NCBI GenBank assembly: GCA_002372175.1
Contig: DFIS01000006.1
Location: forward strand, 1 to 23,636
Length of the DNA: 23,636 nucleotides
DNA from: Solobacterium sp. UBA3691
GTDB taxonomy: Bacteria; Bacillota_I; Bacilli_A; Erysipelotrichales; Erysipelotrichaceae
Direction of reading: 5' to 3'
Under the pieces are notes generated by a model. The model ran no database searches. It worked only from the letters and a program-made list of their open reading frames with translations, and was not told where the DNA came from. Positions 15,372 through 23,607 of this stretch are shown here, piece after piece (within the stretch, counting starts at the first letter, position 1; each line of letters begins with the position of its first letter). A program made the position numbers and the translations under genes.

Positions 15372-16733
15372 ATGACGATTAAGGAACAAGTACAGACTTA
15401 CCGGGAAGAATTGCTGGAAAAACTGGGGAAACTGGTTTCAATCAACAGTGCCAGAGCAGAATCTACATCCGATGCACCTTTTGGTGAAGGACCGAAAGAA
15501 GCTTTGAAAGCAGCTCTGCAGATGCTTGATGACGATGGCTTCCGTACGGTGAACCTGGATAACTATGCCGGATATGCAGAGATCGGCAGCGGTGAGCAGC
15601 TGATTGGCATCATCGGTCATCTGGATATCGTGCCGGCGGCCAAAGAGGATGGCTGGGATACCGATCCTTTTGAGATGGTACGCAAAGGCGATACGCTTTA
15701 CGGCAGAGGTGTCAGTGATGACAAGGGTGCTGTCGTAGCGACAATGATCGCATTAAAGGTCCTCAGGGATCTGAATGTGCCGCTGACCAAAAGGGTCAGA
15801 CTGATCATGGGAACCAATGAGGAGAGCGGTTCACGCTGTCTGAAATACTATGTCGAGAAAGAGGGACATGTGGATTACGGGTTTACACCTGACGGAAACT
15901 TCCCCGGTGTATACGGTGAAAAGGGCATGATCGCAGCCCGGTATTTCTCGAAGGAAACACGTATTCTGGATATCCAGGGCGGTACAGCCGGCAATATCGT
16001 CTGCGGCAAGTGTACGGCGGTGATCCCCGGCAAGTGCTATTCCTCCAAGAAACTGGCAGATTTCTTTAATAACAACAATATCGAATACAGCATCGAACAG
16101 GGTGAAGAAACGGTAACGATCACCGTATTCGGCAAGGCAGCGCATGCGTCAACACCGGAGCTGGGTGTCAATGCGATCTCCTACCTGCTGGTCGGTCTGC
16201 GTGAGGCAGGCTTCCAGGATCCGTTTGTTGAGTTCTACTGCTCTCATATCGGACTGAATACAAACGGTGACGGACTTGGCTGCAAGCTCAGTGACAACTA
16301 TGGTGAACTGACCCTGAACTGCGGTATTATCCATATGCAGGACGGAGTGATCGAAGGAACGATCGACATCCGTTTCCCGGTCACGATGACTTCCAAGCAG
16401 GTCATGCGGGCGATGCAGGAAAGACTGGACGATGAAGGCGGCTATGTGGAGATCCGCGGCGGCGGTGAACCGCTGTTCTTCTCTCCCGATTCTCCGCTTG
16501 TCAGCAATCTGCTGGATGCCTACAGGATCGTTACGGGGGATATGGAGACAATGCCGATGACCATCGGCGGCGGTACATATGCGAAGGGCATACACAATAC
16601 GATTGCTTTCGGCTGTGCCTTCCCGAACAGAGATTACCGTATTCACAATACTAATGAGTTTGTGGATATAGATGAGCTGCTGATGCAGGCAGAGATCTAT
16701 GTTCATGCCATACTGAATCTGATGAGAATCTAG
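15372..16733 (+). CDS. pepV: PepV-type dipeptidase (M20)
   Basis: 453-residue M20 zinc dipeptidase of the PepV/Sapep type, which cleaves dipeptides such as beta-Ala and L-Xaa pairs in the cytoplasm. Active-site blocks: GHLDIVP (H83, D85), GRGVSDDKG (D116 bridging ligand, D117), GTNEESGS (catalytic E150, ligand E151) and a late FPNRDYRIHNTNEF segment with the final histidine. The dimerisation/lid insertion expected in this group is present between about 190 and 350. A strong GGAGG precedes the start. The HAD gene begins one base after its stop, so this heads a three-gene unit. Confidence 0.9.
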   Translation: MTIKEQVQTYREELLEKLGKLVSINSARAESTSDAPFGEGPKEALKAALQMLDDDGFRTVNLDNYAGYAEIGSGEQLIGIIGHLDIVPAAKEDGWDTDPFEMVRKGDTLYGRGVSDDKGAVVATMIALKVLRDLNVPLTKRVRLIMGTNEESGSRCLKYYVEKEGHVDYGFTPDGNFPGVYGEKGMIAARYFSKETRILDIQGGTAGNIVCGKCTAVIPGKCYSSKKLADFFNNNNIEYSIEQGEETVTITVFGKAAHASTPELGVNAISYLLVGLREAGFQDPFVEFYCSHIGLNTNGDGLGCKLSDNYGELTLNCGIIHMQDGVIEGTIDIRFPVTMTSKQVMRAMQERLDDEGGYVEIRGGGEPLFFSPDSPLVSNLLDAYRIVTGDMETMPMTIGGGTYAKGIHNTIAFGCAFPNRDYRIHNTNEFVDIDELLMQAEIYVHAILNLMRI

Positions 16734-16734
16734 G

Positions 16735-17571
16735 ATGAAGAAAGTCGCTGTACTGTACGATTTTGATAAAACACTGTGCACCAAGGATATGCAGGAGTAC
16801 AGTCTGATCCCGTCACTCGGTTATGAGGAACCGGGATCTTTTTGGCGTGAGGTATCACAGCTGTCTGTATCACAGCAGATGGACAGTATCTCGGCATATC
16901 TTTACTGGCTGCAGAAGAAATACAGCGATCACGGCAGAGATCTGCACCGCAGCGATTTTCAGGGTCTTGGCCAGAATATCGATCTCTACGAAGGCGTGGA
17001 GGAATGGTTTGACAGGATCAACCAATACGGCAGAGATCTTGGTCTGGAAGTGGAGCACTATGTGATCTCCAGCGGCATGAGTGAGATCATTGAGGACAGC
17101 CGGATCGCTGATCGTTTCAGACGTATCTATGCATGCCGGTATTACTATGATGAAAAGGGTATTGCCAGATGGCCTGCCCTGATCGTGAACTATACAACAA
17201 AGACACAGTATATCTTCCGGATAAATAAACAGGTGCTGGATGTCAGTAATGATGATGATCTGAATACCTGGGTAGATCCAAAGGTAAGGCCGATCCCGTT
17301 CAGCCGCATGATCTATATCGGAGACGGACTGACAGATGTACCGTGTATGAGGCTTGTGAAGGAGTACGGAGGCAAGTCCTTTGCGGTATTTAATCCGGCT
17401 TCGATCAAGGCCTATAAGACAGCATCCCGTCTGATCCATGAGGGCAGAGTCAACTTCATGTGTGAGGCGGATTACAGAGAAGGAAAAGACATGGATATGA
17501 CAATGAAGAGAGTGCTTGAGCATATGAGTGCAGACGCATATCTTGAGGATCTGGACGGAATCATCAAATGA
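16735..17571 (+). CDS. HAD-family phosphatase (phosphoserine-phosphatase-like)
   Basis: 278-residue haloacid dehalogenase superfamily protein. Motif I is YDFDKTL (nucleophile D9, acid/base D11), motif II is probably VISSGMSE, and the acidic motif IV is YIGDGLTDVPCM (D197, D201). The overall layout resembles class IB enzymes such as phosphoserine phosphatase, but the substrate cannot be told from sequence. The start follows the pepV stop by one base and the end overlaps the amidase gene by ATGA, so all three are coupled. A link to cell-wall or amino-acid phosphate metabolism is only suggested by the company it keeps. Confidence 0.8.
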   Translation: MKKVAVLYDFDKTLCTKDMQEYSLIPSLGYEEPGSFWREVSQLSVSQQMDSISAYLYWLQKKYSDHGRDLHRSDFQGLGQNIDLYEGVEEWFDRINQYGRDLGLEVEHYVISSGMSEIIEDSRIADRFRRIYACRYYYDEKGIARWPALIVNYTTKTQYIFRINKQVLDVSNDDDLNTWVDPKVRPIPFSRMIYIGDGLTDVPCMRLVKEYGGKSFAVFNPASIKAYKTASRLIHEGRVNFMCEADYREGKDMDMTMKRVLEHMSADAYLEDLDGIIK

Positions 17572-18299
17572 GCAGAACAAGAAGAAAAAAAAGAAAAGGA
17601 AGAGTCAGACCTCTGCGCTTACTGCTCGTTGTCTTTGTGCTGACAGGACTTCTGGCCGGTGCTCTCTGGCTTTTGTATCAGACGCTGGATGAGAAGACGG
17701 TGATCGAGCTGGATGCCGGTCATGACCAGACGCAGCCCGGGTATGTCAGTGATACCCTCAGAGAGGCAGATCTTGACATGGAGATCGTGCTTGGCGTACG
17801 GGATAAGTTCGCAGAGAACAGTGACTATGTCATTCAGCTTACACACGATGAGCTGACAGATATGAATATGACCTCAAGACTGGAGAAGATCGATAAGGAT
17901 AACCCCGATCTGACGATCAGTATTCATACATATGAGGATCCCTACCTGAGAAAGACAGGCACCCTGATCGTTGTACCGCCGTCCGGCAGCCGCAAGAGCA
18001 TCTCCGCTGCAGAGAAGATATGTGCGTCACTGCAGGAGGCAGGCAGAGGCTGCGAGGTCGTCCGCATGGCATATGAAGCCGGCAGAGAAGGCAGAAGTAC
18101 CGTACGGTATCTCACGCTTGAGGAAGACTATCCATCAGGGGCGGAAAGCCGGGAGATCTTCAGTGTTGACTCAGCAGTCATGGAGATACAGCTGCTGAAC
18201 ATGAACGATACAGGTGATGCGGAACAGTGGACCGATCCGGCATTCAAAGCTTCGGTGATCGATGCGATCGCCAAAGGCATACTGAGTATTGCAGAATAA
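17568..18299 (+). CDS. Membrane-anchored N-acetylmuramoyl-L-alanine amidase-like protein (Amidase_3)
   Basis: 243 residues. A very basic N-terminus (RTRRKKRKGR) is followed by one membrane helix (about 17-40), so the catalytic domain faces outside. The remainder fits the zinc amidase Amidase_3 family, which cuts the MurNAc-L-Ala bond. The zinc ligands appear to survive as H52 in LDAGHDQ, E66 in READLDMEI and H120 in SIHTYED, with the catalytic E206 in VMEIQLLN. The surrounding motifs are altered: DPGHGG has become DAGHDQ and SIHANA has become SIHTYED. Enzyme activity is therefore likely but not certain. The gene is coupled to the HAD phosphatase by ATGA and ends in a bidirectional terminator. 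Confidence 0.75.
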   Translation: MSRTRRKKRKGRVRPLRLLLVVFVLTGLLAGALWLLYQTLDEKTVIELDAGHDQTQPGYVSDTLREADLDMEIVLGVRDKFAENSDYVIQLTHDELTDMNMTSRLEKIDKDNPDLTISIHTYEDPYLRKTGTLIVVPPSGSRKSISAAEKICASLQEAGRGCEVVRMAYEAGREGRSTVRYLTLEEDYPSGAESREIFSVDSAVMEIQLLNMNDTGDAEQWTDPAFKASVIDAIAKGILSIAE

Positions 18300-18353
18300 A
18301 AGATCATGACTGAGCACTCGTATTTACGTGATGATCAGTACATGATCTTTTTT
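18298..18353 (+). terminator. Bidirectional terminator between amidase and prsW-like gene
   Basis: AAAAGATCATG-type arm (18298-18308) pairs with CATGATCTTTT (18341-18351) over about 11 bp, continued by ACTGA (18309-18313) with TCAGT (18335-18339) after a single bulge. It has A-rich and T-rich ends, so it can work on both strands. It overlaps the stop codon of the amidase gene and abuts that of the convergent prsW-like gene. Confidence 0.85.
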
Positions 18354-19056
18354 AAAGGTTCACAGTATATACAGGGTTATTTCTGGCTTTGCGGGTAAAC
18401 AGGAACATCCAGATCAGCAGGACGAGGGCGAATAATGCGAGGCTGACCGACAGGAAGGGAGAATTATCACTGAGTGCCAGGAACTGTTCCGAGAGACCGA
18501 AGTCATATGCCCCATGAAGCAGGAACGGGATCAGCACACCCAGGACTGCGTAGATGCGTTTGCCGGTAAGTCGGCTTCCGGCATACAGATATCCCATCAG
18601 GAATCCGTATCCTGCATGCATGGCTGTGATGCCGCGTACGAGCATCTGGCCGGCATTCGTGGTAAATGCATAGACTACGCTTTCGATGACTTCAAAGCCA
18701 AGTCCGACCAGGGTCATATAGCAGATCATATCCAGGGCAGAGGCGGAAGATCTTGTGTTCAGGAATCTGCGGAAGGTAATGAATTTGGCAAGTTCTTCCG
18801 CAAAAGCCAGTACAATAAATTTTCTGTAGGCAATATAGAGAAGCGTAGTCTTATCCTTAAAGAGGAATGAACCAAGCATGGAGAGCGAAAAGGAAAACAG
18901 CATCACGAGCAGTGAACTCTGAACACCTTTGAGAAACGCCGCCCGGCAGGACAGTTTATAGTCTTCGTCTTTTCTGTACATATGATTCCGGAACCAGAAA
19001 TAGATCACTGCCGCAGGTATCAGACTGGCCAGATAAGCAAGTACAATAACGATCAT
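18352..19056 (-). CDS. PrsW-like intramembrane protease
   Basis: 234-residue polytopic membrane protein with about seven hydrophobic segments. It carries the conserved PrsW/CPBP-like blocks: AFAEELAK (E87, E88), GFEVIESVVY (E122, E125), MHAGYGFLMGY (H147) and LLHGAYDF (H181). PrsW of Bacillus subtilis cleaves the anti-sigma factor RsiW in response to envelope stress; related proteins have other or unknown targets, and no sigma/anti-sigma pair lies nearby. The start at 19056 is preferred because AGAGGTGA stands just before it; the TTG at 19077 would contain that site within the gene. It is transcribed away from the tRNA and separated from it by a terminator. Confidence 0.85.
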   Translation of the reverse strand: MIVIVLAYLASLIPAAVIYFWFRNHMYRKDEDYKLSCRAAFLKGVQSSLLVMLFSFSLSMLGSFLFKDKTTLLYIAYRKFIVLAFAEELAKFITFRRFLNTRSSASALDMICYMTLVGLGFEVIESVVYAFTTNAGQMLVRGITAMHAGYGFLMGYLYAGSRLTGKRIYAVLGVLIPFLLHGAYDFGLSEQFLALSDNSPFLSVSLALFALVLLIWMFLFTRKARNNPVYTVNL

Positions 19057-19094
19057 AGAATCACCTCTCTTTTTCAAGTATACATCTATATAAT

Positions 19095-19120
19095 CAAAAA
19101 CAGGATCATCTGATCCTGTC
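19095..19120 (-). terminator. Terminator of the tRNA-Ala gene
   Basis: ACAGGATCA (19100-19108) and TGATCCTGT (19111-19119) form a perfect 9-bp inverted repeat, realistically eight pairs with a four-base loop. On the minus strand it is followed by five T residues, ending the tRNA transcript before the prsW-like gene. Confidence 0.8.
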
Positions 19121-19129
19121 TTTATTCAA

Positions 19130-19205
19130 TGGTGGAGCTGGGGAGGCTCGAACTCCTGACCTTTCGGATGCGAACCGAACGCTCTCCCAACTGAGCTACA
19201 GCCCC
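19130..19205 (-). tRNA. tRNA-Ala (anticodon CGC)
   Basis: A complete 76-base cloverleaf with encoded CCA. The acceptor stem GGGGCTG/CAGCTCC contains the G3-U70 wobble that marks alanine tRNAs. D-stem GCTC/GAGC, anticodon stem TTCGG/CCGAA and loop TTCGCAT give anticodon CGC (19172-19170), reading GCG codons. The variable loop is AGGTC and the T-loop TTCGAGC. The first T-stem pair is an A49-C65 mismatch; the other four pairs are standard. It has its own promoter and terminator. Confidence 0.95.
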
Positions 19206-19218
19206 ACGAACATATCGT

Positions 19219-19227
19219 ATTATACCA
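19219..19227 (-). promoter_or_regulatory. tRNA-Ala promoter (extended -10)
   Basis: On the minus strand TGG-TATAAT (TATAAT at 19224-19219) is an ideal extended -10 element. It would start transcription about seven bases before the mature tRNA 5' end. The -35 region is weak, which is common with extended -10 promoters. Confidence 0.7.
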
Positions 19228-19306
19228 TAAATCTGATAAAGGAAAAGAACTGCTGTACACAAAGAATTACTTTATTAATCAGCGTACATAATTGTCTGTT
19301 ATTGTT

Positions 19307-19312
19307 TATAAT
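19307..19312 (+). promoter_or_regulatory. uppP -10 element
   Basis: A perfect TATAAT lies just before the uppP ribosome binding site in an AT-rich stretch. The hexamer 17 bases upstream (GTACAT) is a poor -35. The start of the mRNA would fall almost at the ribosome site, leaving a short leader. Confidence 0.45.
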
Positions 19313-19332
19313 ATTCTGTGAGGATAAATAAC

Positions 19333-20193
19333 ATGGGTATAATCTTGGAGATATTGAAATCTATCGTTTACGGAGTAATACAGGGAATTACAGAATGGCT
19401 GCCGATCAGCAGTACCGGGCATATGATCCTGGTCAATACATGGCTGCCTTTACGGGTATTTGAGAGTACAGCGGATAATATTGCCTTCTGGGAGATGTAT
19501 AAAGTAGTTATACAGTTTGGCTCGATCCTGGCGGTAGCTGTACAGTATTTCAGGCGTCTGAATCCGTTTAATCCGAATCTGAAGGAGAGCGGAAAAAGAA
19601 GGATCTGGAGACTGTGGATCCTGATCATTATAGCGACGATTCCTGCCGGTATTGCCGGTGTGCTTCTGGATGATATTATCGATGAGCATCTTTCTACACC
19701 GATCGTGGTGGCGATTGCACTGATCGTCTACGGTATTCTGTTTATCGTTATCGAAAACAGAGAGAAGGAGATCGAAGTGGAAACCGTAAACGGGATCACA
19801 CCGAAGAAAGCTCTGGGGATCGGAGCCTTCCAGATGCTGGCACTGATTCCGGGTACCAGCAGAAGCGGAAGTACGATCCTTGGCTCTACACTGCTTGGCT
19901 TAAGCCGTACGGCAGCTGCTGAATTCTCTTTCTTCATGGCCATGCCGGTCATGCTGGGAGCGAGTATCCTGAAGCTGTTTAAACTGTCTGCACCGATCAC
20001 CTTCGGCGGTGTTCTTGTGCTTCTTGTCGGTATGATCACTGCTTTCATTGTCTCTGTGTATGTGATCAGGATATTTGTGGACTATCTCCGCAAGCATGAT
20101 TTCAAACTGTTTGGTTATTACCGCATCATTCTCGGTGTGATCATACTTATCCTGGCACTTGTTCACCTGCTGCCTGCAGGTCTTACTGCATAA
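19333..20193 (+). CDS. uppP: Undecaprenyl-diphosphatase UppP (BacA)
   Basis: 286-residue integral membrane enzyme that removes a phosphate from undecaprenyl diphosphate so the lipid carrier can be reused for peptidoglycan and other wall polymers. The two catalytic blocks are present: GITEWLPISSTGH (E21, S26-S27, H30) and PGTSRSGST (R177, S178). Several hydrophobic helices fill the rest of the protein. It also gives bacitracin tolerance in many bacteria. The start at 19333 is chosen over the GTG at 19318 because the GAGGA site lies between them. The CcdA-thioredoxin gene begins one base after the stop, so they form an operon. Confidence 0.95.
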   Translation: MGIILEILKSIVYGVIQGITEWLPISSTGHMILVNTWLPLRVFESTADNIAFWEMYKVVIQFGSILAVAVQYFRRLNPFNPNLKESGKRRIWRLWILIIIATIPAGIAGVLLDDIIDEHLSTPIVVAIALIVYGILFIVIENREKEIEVETVNGITPKKALGIGAFQMLALIPGTSRSGSTILGSTLLGLSRTAAAEFSFFMAMPVMLGASILKLFKLSAPITFGGVLVLLVGMITAFIVSVYVIRIFVDYLRKHDFKLFGYYRIILGVIILILALVHLLPAGLTA

Positions 20194-20194
20194 T

Positions 20195-21379
20195 ATGATC
20201 TGGGGCCTGTTTCTCGAGGGGTTACTGTCGTTTTTTACGCCCTGCGTACTGCCGCTGGTTCCTCTTTATATTGGTTATCTGACGGCAGAACAGAAACAGA
20301 CGGATGACCGCAGGCATGACCGTATACAGACTGCTGTGCTGACGTTTTTCTTTGTGCTGGGCATCTGTACGGTCTTCTTTATTGCTGGACTTGGTTCCGG
20401 TCTTCTGCGTGAGTTCTTTACCGGACATGAGCTGTTCTTCCTGCTTGGCGGCGGGTTTGTGCTGCTGCTGTTCGGTCTTTTCAGTCTCGGGATCATCGAT
20501 ATACCGCTGCTGCAGAGAGAGCACAGGATCGTGCGCATGCAGCGTCACGGCGGAAGATACGTCAATGCATATCTGCTGGGTTTCCTGTTCAGCTTTGCCT
20601 GGAGTCCCTGTGTCGGTCCTTTACTGACATCGGCGATCCTGGCGGCGGCAGGAGCTTCCACCAGGCTGCTTGGCTGGCTGTATATTCTTGCCTACTCACT
20701 TGGCTTTATCTTCATGTTCATCCTGATCGGTCTTTTTACCGAGGAAGTCCTGGCGCTGTTAAAGAAACACAGAAGTATCGTCAGGTATACACAGGTGCTT
20801 GGAGGGCTTGTGGTTCTCTGCATGGGCGGCTATATGCTGTATCAGGCCGGCGGGCGTATTCTGGCACTGGAAAAGAACGGCATGATGGAGACAGCAGCGC
20901 AGAATGAACCTGCCGCAGGTGAAGATGATACGGTATCCGAAGACGGTACTGATCTGCAGAAATACGGGTTTACACTTTCCAACGGTGAACGTGAGGTCAG
21001 TATCAGTGAGTATGAGGGGAAGACGATCGTCATGAACTTCTTTGGCACCTGGTGTCATTACTGCAATCAGTTCATGCCTTTCCTGCAGAATCTGAGTGAG
21101 AATCGTGAAGATGTAAAGGTCTTCCTGATCGCAGCTCCCGGGTATAACGGGGAGGGTGATGAGGAGTATATACAGAAGTATATGACGGAACATGGATATG
21201 ATATGGAGATCCTGTATGATCCCGATCTGCGTGTTTCCCGTACATATGGCGTCAGCGGCTATCCGACAACGTTTATCATTCAGCCGGATGGTATGTTCTA
21301 TGAGTATTATCTGCCCGGGTATGTAGCGGAGGATATGCTGAATCAGTTTATTGATGAAGCTTCTGCTCATATACAGTAA
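20195..21379 (+). CDS. CcdA-type membrane thiol transporter fused to thioredoxin-like domain
   Basis: 394 residues in two parts. Residues 1 to about 225 are a six-helix CcdA/DsbD-beta-like membrane domain. Its redox cysteines are C17 in FFTPCVLPLVP and C139 in SFAWSPCVGPLL, which move electrons across the membrane. After an acidic linker comes a TlpA/thioredoxin-fold domain (about 255-394) outside the membrane with FFGTWCHYCNQFMPF (C287, C290) and the cis-proline loop SGYPTTFI. Such fusions carry reducing power from cytoplasmic thioredoxin to extracellular proteins. Partners may include a methionine sulfoxide reductase or other secreted thiol proteins, but none is encoded here. There is no clear ribosome binding site; translation is probably coupled to uppP, one base upstream. 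Confidence 0.9.
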   Translation: MIWGLFLEGLLSFFTPCVLPLVPLYIGYLTAEQKQTDDRRHDRIQTAVLTFFFVLGICTVFFIAGLGSGLLREFFTGHELFFLLGGGFVLLLFGLFSLGIIDIPLLQREHRIVRMQRHGGRYVNAYLLGFLFSFAWSPCVGPLLTSAILAAAGASTRLLGWLYILAYSLGFIFMFILIGLFTEEVLALLKKHRSIVRYTQVLGGLVVLCMGGYMLYQAGGRILALEKNGMMETAAQNEPAAGEDDTVSEDGTDLQKYGFTLSNGEREVSISEYEGKTIVMNFFGTWCHYCNQFMPFLQNLSENREDVKVFLIAAPGYNGEGDEEYIQKYMTEHGYDMEILYDPDLRVSRTYGVSGYPTTFIIQPDGMFYEYYLPGYVAEDMLNQFIDEASAHIQ

Positions 21380-21406
21380 GCAGCAACGGAAGAAAGGAAG
21401 ATGAGC

Positions 21407-22576
21407 ATGAACGCGTTATTTATGGAAGCCTGCGCTTTGCAGGAAGAACTGAAGGAATACCGCAGAGAGCTTCACCGGATTCCTGAACTTGGATTACATC
21501 TGCCGAAGACAACAGCTTTTATCTGTAAGAAGCTGGAAGAATTCGGCATCCCGTATCATCTGTATCCGGAGATCAGCTGTATTACAGCTGTACTGGGGCA
21601 GGGAGAGAAGTGTTTCCTGCTGCGCAGTGATATCGATGCACTGCCGATCCGGGAGACATCAGCCGAAGCATATGCATCGGAGAATGAGAATATGCATGCC
21701 TGCGGACATGATATGCACGCTGCTGTACTGCTTGGGGCCGCAAGGCTGTTGAAGGCACATGAGAGTGAACTGAAAGGCAAGGTCAAACTGCTGTTTCAGG
21801 CAGGAGAAGAGACCTTTACCGGAGCAGAGGCAGCGATGAAGGCCGGTGTGCTGGAGGATCCGCATGTGGATGCAGGATTTGCGATGCATGTGGCTTCGAC
21901 GGCACCGGTAGGACTGATCGGTTACGGAGACAAACCGATGTCTTCCTGTTACGGATTTAAGATCACAGTAACGGGCAAGGGTGCACATGGTTCGACACCG
22001 GAGCTTGGTATTGACCCGATCGCAGCAGCTGCCCAGCTGTATCTTGCCTACCAGGAACTGATCGCCAGAGAGATCCCGGCATCGGCGGAAGCTGTTCTGA
22101 CTGTCGGTATGTTCAATGCCGGTACAGCCCCGAATATTATTCCCGATACGGCTGAGCTGCAGGGAACTCTGCGTACATTCAATGAGGATGTACGCAAACA
22201 CCTGATACAGCGCATGCATGAAACGGCAGAGTATGTGGCTAAGACATATCGCTGTACGGCGTCGTTTGACGAGGTTTATGACGTCCCGGATGTGCGGAAT
22301 GACCCGGATATCACCGCCTGTGTGATCGAGGCTGCAGAAGAGCTGGAAACGGGCTTTAAGGTCATGAATGTTGTCCATACGATGGGATCGGAAGACTTTG
22401 CGTTTATCTCCCATCACCTGAAGACAGCGTACTTCATTATCGGTGCCGGTGTGGATGATCCGTCCAAACGGGTAGCCCATCACAATGCCGGTGTTGTGTT
22501 CAACGAGAAGTGTCTGGCCGCAGGTGCTGCAGTCTATGCAAAAACCGCAATGAAGTGGTTGGAAAAACATGGATAA
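21407..22576 (+). CDS. M20D amidohydrolase (N-acyl amino acid/hippurate hydrolase type)
   Basis: A metallopeptidase of family M20D, about 389 residues, which removes acyl groups from amino acids or related amides. Visible metal-binding blocks: HACGHDMHAA (C99, H101), QAGEETFTG (E134, E135), FAMHV (H162) and the late HTMGSEDFAF. The substrate is uncertain; homologues include hippurate, N-acetyl-amino-acid, N-acetyl-diaminopimelate and indole-acetyl-amino-acid hydrolases. No diaminopimelate pathway genes are adjacent. AAAGGA (21393-21398) fits the ATG at 21407 better than the one at 21401, which it nearly touches, so the shorter start is given. It is 27 bases after the CcdA-thioredoxin gene and probably shares its transcript. 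Confidence 0.88.
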   Translation: MNALFMEACALQEELKEYRRELHRIPELGLHLPKTTAFICKKLEEFGIPYHLYPEISCITAVLGQGEKCFLLRSDIDALPIRETSAEAYASENENMHACGHDMHAAVLLGAARLLKAHESELKGKVKLLFQAGEETFTGAEAAMKAGVLEDPHVDAGFAMHVASTAPVGLIGYGDKPMSSCYGFKITVTGKGAHGSTPELGIDPIAAAAQLYLAYQELIAREIPASAEAVLTVGMFNAGTAPNIIPDTAELQGTLRTFNEDVRKHLIQRMHETAEYVAKTYRCTASFDEVYDVPDVRNDPDITACVIEAAEELETGFKVMNVVHTMGSEDFAFISHHLKTAYFIIGAGVDDPSKRVAHHNAGVVFNEKCLAAGAAVYAKTAMKWLEKHG

Positions 22577-22623
22577 ATACAGACTTATTTGTTAATATAT
22601 ACAAGTTACAGGAGGATCAAGAC

Positions 22624-23607
22624 ATGAGTGGAAACGTACGTCCCGAAACAATGGAGAGGATCACAACGGAAGCTCTCGCCAACGCATTCATCGATGAACA
22701 GGTTGCGGCAGTCCGTGAACAGGTAAAAGACGGCAAAGTGCTTCTGGCACTCTCCGGCGGTGTAGACTCTTCGGTCGTTGCGGCATTACTGATCAAGGCG
22801 ATCGGCCAGAATCTGGTATGTGTTCATGTGAACCATGGTTTCCTGAGAAAAGGTGAACCCGAACAGGTCATCGAAGTATTCAGAAACCAGATGAATGCTA
22901 ACCTGATCTATGTCGATGCGGCAGACAGATTTATTGACAAGGTTGCAGGAGTAACCGATCCCGAACAGAAAAGACATATCATCGGTGAAGAGTTTATCAA
23001 GGTATTTGACGAAGAGGCAGCTAAACTGACAGGCATCCGTTTCCTTGCTCAGGGTACTATCTATCCGGATATCCTGGAGAGTGAAAAGGGTATTAAGGCA
23101 CACCACAATGTCGGCGGTCTTCCCGAAGAGATGGAGATGGAACTGGTAGAACCGGTCAAGCTTCTCTACAAGGATGAAGTAAGAGTTGTAGGTAAGGCAC
23201 TCGGTCTTCCCGACAACATGGTATACCGTCAGCCTTTCCCGGGCCCGGGACTGGCTGTTCGCACACCCGGTGCGATCACCAGAGAGCGTCTTGAAGCAGT
23301 CCGTGAGAGTGATGCGATCCTGCGCGAAGAGTTCGAAAAGAACGGTCTGCAGGGTAAGGTATGGCAGTACTTCACGATCGTACCTGACTTCAAGAGCACA
23401 GGTATCCGTGACGGCAAGCGTTCCTTTGACTGGTTCGTTGTTATCCGTGCTGTCAATACAACAGATGCGATCGAAGCCAGCATCGAGGAGATCCCTTACG
23501 ATCTGCTGAAGCATATCACGAAGAGGATCACGACTGAGGTCAAGGGCGTTAACAGAGTACTGTACGATCTGACACCGAAACCCAGCGGAACCATCGAGTG
23601 GGAATAA
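22624..23607 (+). CDS. guaA: GMP synthase ATP-pyrophosphatase subunit, no glutaminase domain
   Basis: 327 residues covering the ATP-pyrophosphatase and dimerisation domains of GMP synthase, which turn XMP, ATP and ammonia into GMP. The P-loop LSGGVDSSV (44-52) binds ATP. VNHGFLRKGE, FLAQGTIYPD, HHNVGGLPEEM and YRQPFPGPGLAVR follow, and it ends in the typical PKPSGTIEWE. Typical bacterial GuaA (about 510 residues) begins with a class I glutamine amidotransferase domain. Here that half is wholly missing. The start is firm (GGAGG 22611-22615, eight bases before ATG) and the preceding 47 bases and the M20D gene contain no remnant. It therefore resembles the archaeal two-subunit type and needs a separate glutaminase or free ammonia. 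The alternative of a gene broken upstream is unlikely. Confidence 0.93.
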   Translation: MSGNVRPETMERITTEALANAFIDEQVAAVREQVKDGKVLLALSGGVDSSVVAALLIKAIGQNLVCVHVNHGFLRKGEPEQVIEVFRNQMNANLIYVDAADRFIDKVAGVTDPEQKRHIIGEEFIKVFDEEAAKLTGIRFLAQGTIYPDILESEKGIKAHHNVGGLPEEMEMELVEPVKLLYKDEVRVVGKALGLPDNMVYRQPFPGPGLAVRTPGAITRERLEAVRESDAILREEFEKNGLQGKVWQYFTIVPDFKSTGIRDGKRSFDWFVVIRAVNTTDAIEASIEEIPYDLLKHITKRITTEVKGVNRVLYDLTPKPSGTIEWE

